Part shown: positions 34,861-41,379 of the stretch, piece by piece
How the letters are laid out: the number at the start of each line of letters is the position of its first letter
Position numbering within the stretch: position 1 is the first letter of the stretch
Source of the DNA: Chryseobacterium sp. G0186
GTDB lineage: Bacteria; Bacteroidota; Bacteroidia; Flavobacteriales; Weeksellaceae
Reading direction: 5' to 3'
Assembly: GCF_003815675.1 (NCBI RefSeq)
Contig: NZ_CP033918.1
Location: 3,844,001 to 3,908,000, forward strand
DNA: 64,000 nucleotides
The notes under the pieces: generated by a model
What the model was told of the DNA's origin: nothing
What the model saw: the letters and a program-made list of their open reading frames with translations, nothing else
Database searches by the model: none
Program-made: the position numbers and the translations under genes

Positions 34861-35307
34861 ATATTAGAATTAGTTCCCGACCCGGAAATTCCGGTAATCA
34901 ATATCGTGGAATTGGGCATTGTAAGAGAAGCGAAAATTACGAGTGAGAATTCTTGTGAAGTAACCATTACACCTACTTATTCTGCCTGTCCTGCTATGTT
35001 TACCATTGAGGAAGACATCATGAAAATCATGAAGGAGAACGGTTGGGATGCAAAAGTAGTCACCAAAATGTTTCCTATCTGGACAACAGATTGGCTGACA
35101 GATGAAGCAAGGGAGAAACTTCGTGTCTACGGAATTACACCTCCCGAAAAAGGAGCAGACGAACATCATATCGGGAAACCGAAAAAATGTCCACGTTGTG
35201 GTTCTATGAACTCAAAACAGATCAGCAGGTTCGGGTCTACCTTATGTAAAGCATCTTACCAATGTTTAGACTGCTTAGAACCATTTGATTATTTTAAATG
35301 TCATTAA
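34843..35307 (+). CDS. paaD: Phenylacetyl-CoA epoxidase assembly subunit PaaD
   Basis: 154 residues from a TTG start. The only sense codons between the upstream in-frame TAA (34831-34833) and the conserved VPDPEIPVINIVELGIV are ATT ATT ACA TTG, and no ATG exists. The MIP18/DUF59 domain (about 5-90) is followed by a zinc-ribbon-like tail with CPRCGS and CLDCLEPFDYFKC. It is thought to help assemble the metal centre of the epoxidase. The initiation codon lies inside the right-hand repeat word of the four-helix-bundle element. Confidence 0.92.
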   Translation: MVNLLNILELVPDPEIPVINIVELGIVREAKITSENSCEVTITPTYSACPAMFTIEEDIMKIMKENGWDAKVVTKMFPIWTTDWLTDEAREKLRVYGITPPEKGADEHHIGKPKKCPRCGSMNSKQISRFGSTLCKASYQCLDCLEPFDYFKCH

Positions 35308-35315
35308 TAGTTGAG

Positions 35316-35440
35316 CTAACAATAATAAATTATCAATAAAGCGTATGGGTTATGCAGAACATAACGATGATATTGCCGGATTGTTAAATTGTTAGACTGT
35401 TACATTGATTTATATTATTAAATTAGTGCATTGTTAAATA
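35316..35440. repeat. Spacer inverted-repeat family, paaD-paaG
   Basis: CTAACAAT (35316-35323) pairs with ATTGTTAG (35388-35395), followed by CTGTTACATTG and GTGCATTGTTAAAT. The 148-bp spacer has no ORF. Confidence 0.55.
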
Positions 35441-35455
35441 ATAAATTAAAAAACT

Positions 35456-36256
35456 ATGTATACACAACTCGATATTGAATCGCATTTTGACGGGAAGCTC
35501 AAAATAGCCTACCTTAATCAACCTGAAACGATGAATGCGCTTACAAAGCCTGCGTTAGCAGACCTAAGAGACTTTGTAAAGGAATGCAGTAATGATGACA
35601 CGGTAAGATGCGTTGCCATTTCCGGAAGAGGAAGAGCTTTTTGCTCCGGTCAGAATCTGGATGAAGCTTTCGTAACAGGTAAAGAACATCATGATCAGGA
35701 TATCATCAGAAAAATTGTGGTAGATTACTACAATCCTTTAGTTACCGAAGTTACTCGTTGTAAAAAACCTGTTATTGCATTGGTAAACGGACCGGCAGTA
35801 GGTGCAGGCGCTATGCTGGCATTAATCTGTGACTTCGTATTAGCCAACAATAAAGCTTATTTTTCACAGGCATTTTCAAATATCGGCTTGATTCCTGATA
35901 CAGGAGGAACTTATTTCTTACCGAAGCTTTTAGGTAGACAATTAGCCAACTATTTAGCTTTTACAGGTAAAAAACTATCGGCGGAAGAGTCTAAATCTTA
36001 TGGTCTTGTTGCTGAGGTTTTCAGTGAAGAAGAATTTGGCCCAAAATCAATGGAAATCCTTGAAAAAATGGCTCATATGCCAACAGCAGCACTTAAGCTG
36101 ACGAAAAAAGCTTTTGCTCAATCGTATACCAATACTTTGAAAGAGCAATTAGAATTAGAGGGAGATCTTCAGCAGGAAGCTGCAGAAACAGAAGACTTCC
36201 TGGAAGGAGTGAATGCCTTTTTACAGAAAAGAAAACCTAATTATAAAGGAAAATAA
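35456..36256 (+). CDS. paaG: Enoyl-CoA hydratase/isomerase PaaG
   Basis: 266 residues of the crotonase fold. CSGQNLDEAF (about 64) and the oxyanion-hole segment VNGPAVGAGAMLALICDFVLA (about 110) are seen. The active-site Asp region SNIGLIPDTGGTYFLPKLLG is as in PaaG isomerases, which convert the ring-1,2-epoxide to 2-oxepinylidene-CoA. Lysine-rich C-terminus. It lies between paaD and paaH in the operon. Assignment as PaaG rather than PaaF is based on similarity of the IPDTGGT region. Confidence 0.88.
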   Translation: MYTQLDIESHFDGKLKIAYLNQPETMNALTKPALADLRDFVKECSNDDTVRCVAISGRGRAFCSGQNLDEAFVTGKEHHDQDIIRKIVVDYYNPLVTEVTRCKKPVIALVNGPAVGAGAMLALICDFVLANNKAYFSQAFSNIGLIPDTGGTYFLPKLLGRQLANYLAFTGKKLSAEESKSYGLVAEVFSEEEFGPKSMEILEKMAHMPTAALKLTKKAFAQSYTNTLKEQLELEGDLQQEAAETEDFLEGVNAFLQKRKPNYKGK

Positions 36257-36262
36257 AAAATC

Positions 36263-36327
36263 TGTACAATGTAGAAAGTAAAATGTACAATTAAATACTT
36301 TTTACATTGTACATTTTACATTGTACA
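36263..36327. repeat. Perfect nested inverted repeats, paaG-paaH spacer
   Basis: GTAAAATGTACAAT (36278-36291) and ATTGTACATTTTAC (36306-36319) are perfect 14-bp arms; outer arms TGTACAATGTA (36263-36273) and TACATTGTACA (36317-36327) add to the stem. The structure ends 4 bp before the paaH ATG and would occlude its initiation region if folded. Confidence 0.8.
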
Positions 36328-36331
36328 AAAA

Positions 36332-37465
36332 ATGAAGAATATTGGAATTATTGGGGCAGGAACCATGGGCGTTGGAATTGCTCAGGTCGCTGCAACAGCA
36401 GGATGCAAAGTCGTTTTATTCGATGCTAATGCTCCACAAATTGATAAAGCACTTTCAGGCTTAGAGAAAACACTTCAAAAACTGACTGAAAAAGGCAAAA
36501 TTTCTCAGGAAAAAGCTACAGAGATCAGAAACAATATCGTTAAAGGAGAGGCATTACAGGATTTAAAGGATTCTGATCTTGTTATCGAAGCGATCATTGA
36601 AAATAAAGAGATTAAAACCAAGGTTTTCACAGAACTTGAAACCTATGTTTCCGAAGACTGTATCATCAGTTCCAATACATCATCCATTTCCATTACCTCT
36701 CTTGGGGCAGAGCTAAAAAAACCGGAGCGTTTCATCGGAATTCATTTCTTCAATCCGGCTCCGCTGATGCCACTAGTGGAAGTTATTCCATCCTTATTAA
36801 CAGAAAAAACTTTAGCAGAAAAAATCTACAGTCTTATGAAAGATTGGGGGAAAACTCCGGTTATTGCTAAGGATATTCCAGGATTTATCGTCAACAGAAT
36901 TGCCCGTCCTTATTATGGAGAGGGATTAAGAATCGTTGAAGAAAATATCGCAACCCCTGAGCAAGTAGACGAAGCCATGAAAACCCTTGGGAACTTTAAA
37001 ATGGGTCCCTTTGAATTGATGGACCTTATTGGAGTTGATGTGAACTTTGCTGTAACAACCACTGTTTATAAAGATTATTTTTACGACCCGAAATACAAAC
37101 CATCTTTACTTCAGCAGAGAATGTCTGAAGCGAAACTTCACGGCAGAAAAACCGGAAAAGGTTTCTACGATTATAGCGAAGGAACTGTAAAACCGGAAGC
37201 TCAAAAAGATGATGCACTTTACCAGCAGATTTTTTTAAGGATTATATCAATGCTGATTAATGAAGCGGTAGAAGCCAAAAGACTAGGTGTAGCCAACGAT
37301 GATGATATCGAATTGGCAATGCAGAAAGGAGTAAACTATCCAAAAGGTTTATTAAGCTGGGGAAAAGAAATCGGATATTCAGAAATTTCCGAAACCCTGC
37401 AAAATCTTTACGAAGAATATCAGGAAGAAAGGTACAGACAAAGCCCTTTACTTCGCAAATTATAA
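36332..37465 (+). CDS. paaH: 3-hydroxyacyl-CoA dehydrogenase PaaH
   Basis: 377 residues. The Rossmann motif IGAGTMGVGIAQVAATAG is at about 6-23 and IEAIIENKEIK at about 86. The catalytic His is in GIHFFNPAPLMPLVEVI and the Asn/Pro segment is IPGFIVNRIARPYYGEGL. Two C-terminal HAD domains include GPFELMDLIGVDV and KGFYDYSEG. It oxidises 3-hydroxyadipyl-CoA to 3-oxoadipyl-CoA with NAD+. It is shorter than E. coli PaaH, as in other Bacteroidota-like versions with a reduced second domain. Confidence 0.92.
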   Translation: MKNIGIIGAGTMGVGIAQVAATAGCKVVLFDANAPQIDKALSGLEKTLQKLTEKGKISQEKATEIRNNIVKGEALQDLKDSDLVIEAIIENKEIKTKVFTELETYVSEDCIISSNTSSISITSLGAELKKPERFIGIHFFNPAPLMPLVEVIPSLLTEKTLAEKIYSLMKDWGKTPVIAKDIPGFIVNRIARPYYGEGLRIVEENIATPEQVDEAMKTLGNFKMGPFELMDLIGVDVNFAVTTTVYKDYFYDPKYKPSLLQQRMSEAKLHGRKTGKGFYDYSEGTVKPEAQKDDALYQQIFLRIISMLINEAVEAKRLGVANDDDIELAMQKGVNYPKGLLSWGKEIGYSEISETLQNLYEEYQEERYRQSPLLRKL

Positions 37466-37466
37466 A

Positions 37467-37550
37467 ATGTACCAATATATCGGTTTACCAATATAATAGT
37501 ATGGCTATACTGAGCATATTAATGGATTGGTAAACTGTTAGATTGTTAAA
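37467..37550. repeat. Spacer inverted repeat, paaH-hypothetical
   Basis: GTTTACCAAT (37483-37492) and ATTGGTAAAC (37526-37535) are perfect 10-bp arms. The flanking words ATGTACCAATATA and GTTAGATTGTTAAAT belong to the TAACAAT family. Confidence 0.7.
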
Positions 37551-37565
37551 TTTTTAGATTAAAAA

Positions 37566-37880
37566 ATGAATATAGAAGAATTCAGGGCTGAATTGGAAGT
37601 AAGGCTTTTAATTGAAAAAGATTATTTAGTTGAAGAGCTTTCTTCACTTGATGATCAGGAAAAGCTGAATATACTAGGGAAGTTCAATGAAAAATACCGT
37701 GCGCTGATTAAAAGATTGGCCAACGAAAACGGTATTGATCTGAATGCACCTTATGAAACTGAAAACGATATTGCCAATTCCGAATCTAATCTTTCATATG
37801 AACAAGTAATCCTTGGTAAAACAATGAGTGTTTATGATAGATTGTCTGATGAATTATATGAAGAAATAACAAACATATAG
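37566..37880 (+). CDS. Hypothetical protein within paa operon
   Basis: 104 residues, strongly acidic, predicted mostly helical (FRAELEVRLLIEKDYLVEEL, then DQEKLNILGKFNEKYRALIK), without signal peptide or Cys motifs. I recognise no family. It ends 6 bp before the paaI start, so the two are almost certainly translated from the same message. It is separated from paaH by a repeat spacer. A role in the pathway is possible only by position. Confidence 0.6.
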   Translation: MNIEEFRAELEVRLLIEKDYLVEELSSLDDQEKLNILGKFNEKYRALIKRLANENGIDLNAPYETENDIANSESNLSYEQVILGKTMSVYDRLSDELYEEITNI

Positions 37881-37886
37881 TAGAAA

Positions 37887-38300
37887 ATGAATCCAAGACA
37901 AGTTGCAGATTATATGTTCAATCAGGATTATTTTTCCCAGTGGATGAATATCAAAATGATTGAGGTAAAGGAAAATTATTGTCTCATAGAAATGCCTATC
38001 AAAAAGGACATGATCAATGGGCTTAAAACTGTTCATGGCGGTGTTACGTTTGCTTTTGCAGATTCAGCACTGGCATTTTCCTCTAACAATACAGGAGATG
38101 CCGCGGTAGCCTTAAACTGTATCATCAATTTTACCAAAGCCGGAAAGGAAGGCGATGTTTTCAGGGCAGAAAGTATTTTGGTGAATGATACCAGAAAAAC
38201 CGCTGTTTACGACATTAAAATTACCAATCAAAACGATGAACTGATTGCAAAATTTGTAGGAACAGTTTATAAAATCGGGAAAAAAGTAACAGAGCTTTAA
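37887..38300 (+). CDS. paaI: Hydroxyphenylacetyl-CoA thioesterase PaaI
   Basis: 137-residue hotdog-fold thioesterase. The active-site segment NGLKTVHGGVTFAFADSALAF (about 48-68) contains the HGG loop and the catalytic Asp of PaaI. NCIINFTKAGKEGDVFRAES is the second conserved stretch. It hydrolyses hydroxylated phenylacetyl-CoA dead-end products, freeing CoA. Length is normal. Confidence 0.92.
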   Translation: MNPRQVADYMFNQDYFSQWMNIKMIEVKENYCLIEMPIKKDMINGLKTVHGGVTFAFADSALAFSSNNTGDAAVALNCIINFTKAGKEGDVFRAESILVNDTRKTAVYDIKITNQNDELIAKFVGTVYKIGKKVTEL

Positions 38301-38304
38301 GCTT

Positions 38305-38535
38305 AATACTAGAGCAATCTAATCATTTACCAATCTGACAATTTGTAAATAAAATTAAAATTGTAGGTAAAGAAGTAGAAGAAACGAAATATTAGCTCTA
38401 TCTCTGTAAGAGTTCTAGGACATATTTTTCAATAAAAAATTAGATATCAAATATTAAGTACAAGTTTAAATAAAAATCAATAACCAATGTACCAATGATT
38501 ATTATACTGTTACATTGCTAAATTGTTATATTAAA
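38305..38535. repeat. Spacer repeat words flanking the decayed four-helix-bundle gene
   Basis: On the left, CAATCTAATCATTTACCAAT and ACAATTTGTAA (about 38313-38348) are found. On the right, AACCAATGTACCAATG and CTGTTACATTGCTAAATTGT (about 38482-38527) appear. These match, in inverted orientation, the words around the intact four-helix-bundle gene at 34462. Confidence 0.6.
38348..38470 (+). pseudogene. Decayed four-helix-bundle gene (C-terminal remnant)
   Basis: Read in the frame starting at 38348 it gives NKIKIVGKEVEETKY, a TAG stop, then LYLCKSSRTYF. The intact protein at 34462 has HKIKIAAKETEETKYW LYLCEHSKTYP at the same place, so the stop replaces the Trp codon by one base change. Further on, TATTAAGTACAAGT matches TATTGAGTACAAGT near the end of the intact gene after a deletion. 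The N-terminal two-thirds are missing. This is direct evidence of a second, dead copy in the same operon. Confidence 0.85.
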
Positions 38536-38541
38536 ATAATT

Positions 38542-39747
38542 ATGAACAACGTATACATCATAGACTATGTAAGAACTCCTATTTCAAAACTACAGGGAGG
38601 ATTATCAGAAGTAAGAGCAGATGATTTAGCTGCAATTGTGATCAAAGAAGTGGTGGCAAGAAATCCTGAAGTTCCTGTTGAGGAAATTGAGGATGTAATC
38701 TTCGGATGTGCTAACCAGGCTGGTGAAGATAACAGAAACGTAGCTAGAATGGGGCTTTTATTGGCTGGTCTTCCTTATAAAATAGGAGGAGAAACGGTAA
38801 ACAGGCTTTGTGCTTCAGGAATGTCTGCTGTGGCTAATGCATTCCGTTCTATTGCAGCAGGAGAGGGAGAAATTTACATAGCGGGTGGAGTAGAGCATAT
38901 GACCCGTTCTCCATATGTCATGTCTAAGCCTAGTGCTGCTTTCGGAAGAGACAGCCAGATGTATGATACCACTTTCGGATGGCGTTTTGTTAACCCGAAG
39001 ATGAAAGAAATGTATGGCGTAGACGGGATGGGTGAAACAGCAGAGAATCTAGCCGATATGCACCATATCAACAGAGAGGACCAGGATAAATTTGCCCTGT
39101 GGTCTCAGCAAAAGGCGACAAAAGCTCAGGAAAGCGGAAGACTCGCCGAGGAAATTGTAAAAGTTGAAATTCCGCAAAGAAAAGGAGATCCGATTGTTTT
39201 TGAAAAAGACGAGTTCATTAAACCAACCTCATCAATAGAAGGACTAGGAAAACTTCGTCCGGCTTTCAGAAAAGAAGGAACGGTAACGGCCGGAAATGCT
39301 TCAGGAATGAATGACGGGGCAGCTGCCCTGATCTTAGCAAGTGAAGAAGCCGTAAAAAAATATGGATTAAAACCCAAAGCTAAAATTTTAGGATCTTCCG
39401 TTGCAGGTGTAGAACCAAGAATCATGGGAATTGGTCCTGTAGAAGCTACTCAAAAGCTTTTAAAGAGACTCAATATTTCCCTTGAAGATATAGATATCAT
39501 TGAATTAAACGAAGCTTTTGCGGCACAAGCTTTAGCTGTAACGAGAAGCTTAGGTTTACAGGATGATGATGCAAGGATAAATCCAAACGGTGGAGCTATT
39601 GCCATTGGTCATCCACTAGGTGTTTCCGGTGCAAGAATCATTGGTTCTGCAGCTATGGAACTTCAAAAACAAGATAAGAAATATGCATTGTGTACCCTTT
39701 GTATCGGTGTCGGACAGGGATATGCAATGGTCATTGAAAAAGTATAA
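38542..39747 (+). CDS. paaJ: 3-oxoadipyl-CoA/3-oxo-5,6-dehydrosuberyl-CoA thiolase PaaJ
   Basis: 401 residues from ATG 38542; the frame to 38515 runs into repeat sequence. The acylated Cys is in VNRLCASGMSAVANAF (about 90), the His in GGAIAIGHPLGVSGAR (about 355) and the second Cys in TLCIGVGQGYAM (about 387). TAGNASGMNDGAAAL is also typical. It cleaves acetyl-CoA from both pathway intermediates. Operon position after paaI is consistent. Confidence 0.93.
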   Translation: MNNVYIIDYVRTPISKLQGGLSEVRADDLAAIVIKEVVARNPEVPVEEIEDVIFGCANQAGEDNRNVARMGLLLAGLPYKIGGETVNRLCASGMSAVANAFRSIAAGEGEIYIAGGVEHMTRSPYVMSKPSAAFGRDSQMYDTTFGWRFVNPKMKEMYGVDGMGETAENLADMHHINREDQDKFALWSQQKATKAQESGRLAEEIVKVEIPQRKGDPIVFEKDEFIKPTSSIEGLGKLRPAFRKEGTVTAGNASGMNDGAAALILASEEAVKKYGLKPKAKILGSSVAGVEPRIMGIGPVEATQKLLKRLNISLEDIDIIELNEAFAAQALAVTRSLGLQDDDARINPNGGAIAIGHPLGVSGARIIGSAAMELQKQDKKYALCTLCIGVGQGYAMVIEKV

Positions 39748-39754
39748 TTTTTTC

Positions 39755-39830
39755 AATAATGTATCAATATAAAAATGTATCCGTGTAACAATATTAGTAC
39801 ATAGTTTTCCAAATTGATACATTGTTGAAT
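39755..39830. repeat. Spacer inverted repeat, paaJ-paaY
   Basis: AATGTATCAAT (39758-39768) and ATTGATACATT (39813-39823) are perfect 11-bp arms; CAA and TTG extend the pairing after a one-base mismatch. GTAACAATATTAG lies in the loop. Confidence 0.7.
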
Positions 39831-39852
39831 TCAATTTCTAATAAAAATTTTT

Positions 39853-40446
39853 ATGAACATCTACTCATACCACGGCATTCGTCCTATTATCAAGCCCTCA
39901 GCTTACATTCACCCGCAGGCGGTGATTATCGGAAATGTGGAAATTGGTGAAGAAGTCTATATTGGTCCCAATGCGGTTATCCGTGGGGACTGGGGAAAAA
40001 TTATCATTAAAGATGGTGCTAATGTTCAGGAGAACTGTACGCTGCATGTTTTTCCGAATATAGAAACAATCTTGGAAGAATCTGCACATATTGGACATGG
40101 AGCGATCATTCATTCCGGGCATATCGGAAAGAATTGCTTAATCGGAATGAACTCTGTTGTGATGGATAAAGCTTATATCGGTGACGAAAGTATTGTTGGA
40201 GCATTAGCTTTTGTTCCTGCCAATTTCAGATGTGAACCCAGAAAACTGATTGTGGGAAGCCCTGCGAAAATCATCCGCGATGTTTCTGATGAAATGATTC
40301 ACTGGAAGACCGAGGGAACCAAATTATATCAGGAGTTAGCAAGGGAGGGAAAAGAAGCAATCTTACCTTGCGAACCATTTACAGAATATATTCAGCAGAT
40401 TCCTACAAAAGTAGTGGATTACAGTATTTGGGATGATGTTAAATAA
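39853..40446 (+). CDS. paaY: Hexapeptide-repeat protein PaaY (gamma-carbonic-anhydrase-like thioesterase)
   Basis: 197 residues. Left-handed beta-helix repeats such as VIIGNVEIGEEVYIGPNAVI and the metal-ligand His residues in IGHGAIIHSGHIGKN (about 82-96) identify the PaaY/CaiE type. The N-terminus YSYHGIRPIIKPSAYIHPQ is typical. PaaY is reported to act as a thioesterase that removes stalled CoA intermediates; that is family knowledge, not seen here. Confidence 0.9.
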   Translation: MNIYSYHGIRPIIKPSAYIHPQAVIIGNVEIGEEVYIGPNAVIRGDWGKIIIKDGANVQENCTLHVFPNIETILEESAHIGHGAIIHSGHIGKNCLIGMNSVVMDKAYIGDESIVGALAFVPANFRCEPRKLIVGSPAKIIRDVSDEMIHWKTEGTKLYQELAREGKEAILPCEPFTEYIQQIPTKVVDYSIWDDVK

Positions 40447-40464
40447 TAACCATTAAAATTAAAC

Positions 40465-41292
40465 ATGATAAAAAAAGCTTTCATATTATGCAGTATCCTG
40501 TTTGCAGTTAACTTTACCTTATCAGCACAGACAGAAACGATAAAACCACTTACGATCGGAGAAGTAAGAACGTTAAAGTCTAAGGTTTTAAATGAAGAAA
40601 GAGTTGTGAACATTTATCTTCCTCAAGGCTTTGATAAAGCCAAATCATATCCGGTTATTTATCTTCTGGACGGAAGTATGAATGAAGATTTTATGCATGT
40701 TTCAGGATTGGTACAGTTCTTTAACCAGATGTATTCCATGCCGGAAACCATTGTAGTGGGAATTGCCAATATCGATAGAAAAAGAGATTTTACTTTCCAT
40801 ACAGATCTAAAGGATTTACAGAAAGATTATCCTACTACAGGACATTCTGATAAGTTTATCACTTTTCTAGAAAAAGAATTGAAACCTTACATAGAAACTC
40901 AGTTTAAAACAACAGATAAATATTTATTTGGACAATCTTTAGGAGGACTTCTGGCAACAGAAATTCTACTGAAGAAACCAGAAATGTTCAACAATTACTT
41001 TATCATTAGCCCAAGTTTATGGTGGGATGATGAAAGTCTGCTAAAGCAGGCTCCTCAATTACTATCAAAATCTCCTGATACTAAAAAATTCGTTTACGTT
41101 TCTGTAGGAAAAGGAGAACATCCGGTGATGATCAAAGATGCAGAAGCCTGGTATGACGTCCTTAAAAAATCTAACAAGAAAAACTGGACTATTGAATATA
41201 AAATGATGGAAACCGACAATCATGCAACCATTCTTCATAGAAGTTTATACGAGGGATTGGTAAAGAAGTTTCCGTATCAGGAACCAAAATAA
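40465..41292 (+). CDS. Secreted alpha/beta hydrolase (esterase D/IroE-like)
   Basis: 275 residues with a signal peptide ending near TLSAQ, so it works in the periplasm or outside. The nucleophile elbow is LFGQSLGGLLATE (about 151-163), and the catalytic His is probably in DNHATILH near the C-terminus. SYPVIYLLDGSMNEDF is the esterase-D family strand. It follows paaY by 18 bp and precedes paaZ, so it is transcribed with the catabolic operon although the other Paa enzymes are cytoplasmic. It might release phenylacetate from exogenous esters; this is inference. Confidence 0.82.
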   Translation: MIKKAFILCSILFAVNFTLSAQTETIKPLTIGEVRTLKSKVLNEERVVNIYLPQGFDKAKSYPVIYLLDGSMNEDFMHVSGLVQFFNQMYSMPETIVVGIANIDRKRDFTFHTDLKDLQKDYPTTGHSDKFITFLEKELKPYIETQFKTTDKYLFGQSLGGLLATEILLKKPEMFNNYFIISPSLWWDDESLLKQAPQLLSKSPDTKKFVYVSVGKGEHPVMIKDAEAWYDVLKKSNKKNWTIEYKMMETDNHATILHRSLYEGLVKKFPYQEPK

Positions 41293-41298
41293 ATAATC

Positions 41299-41372
41299 AA
41301 TATAACAATATACCAATGTGAAAATGTTGCAATGAATTGATCAACTGCCGCATCCAAACATTGTTAATTAAA
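41299..41372. repeat. Spacer repeat, esterase-paaZ
   Basis: TAACAATATACCAATGTG (41303-41320) matches the left arm at 33169 in its first 17 bases. ACATTGTTA (41358-41366) provides a short complementary arm. Confidence 0.65.
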
Positions 41373-41379
41373 ATATTTT

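Noticed and set aside
33169..41372. Recurring spacers considered as a CRISPR-like or direct-repeat array
   Set aside because: They are inverted, degenerate, separated by genes, and no cas genes are present.
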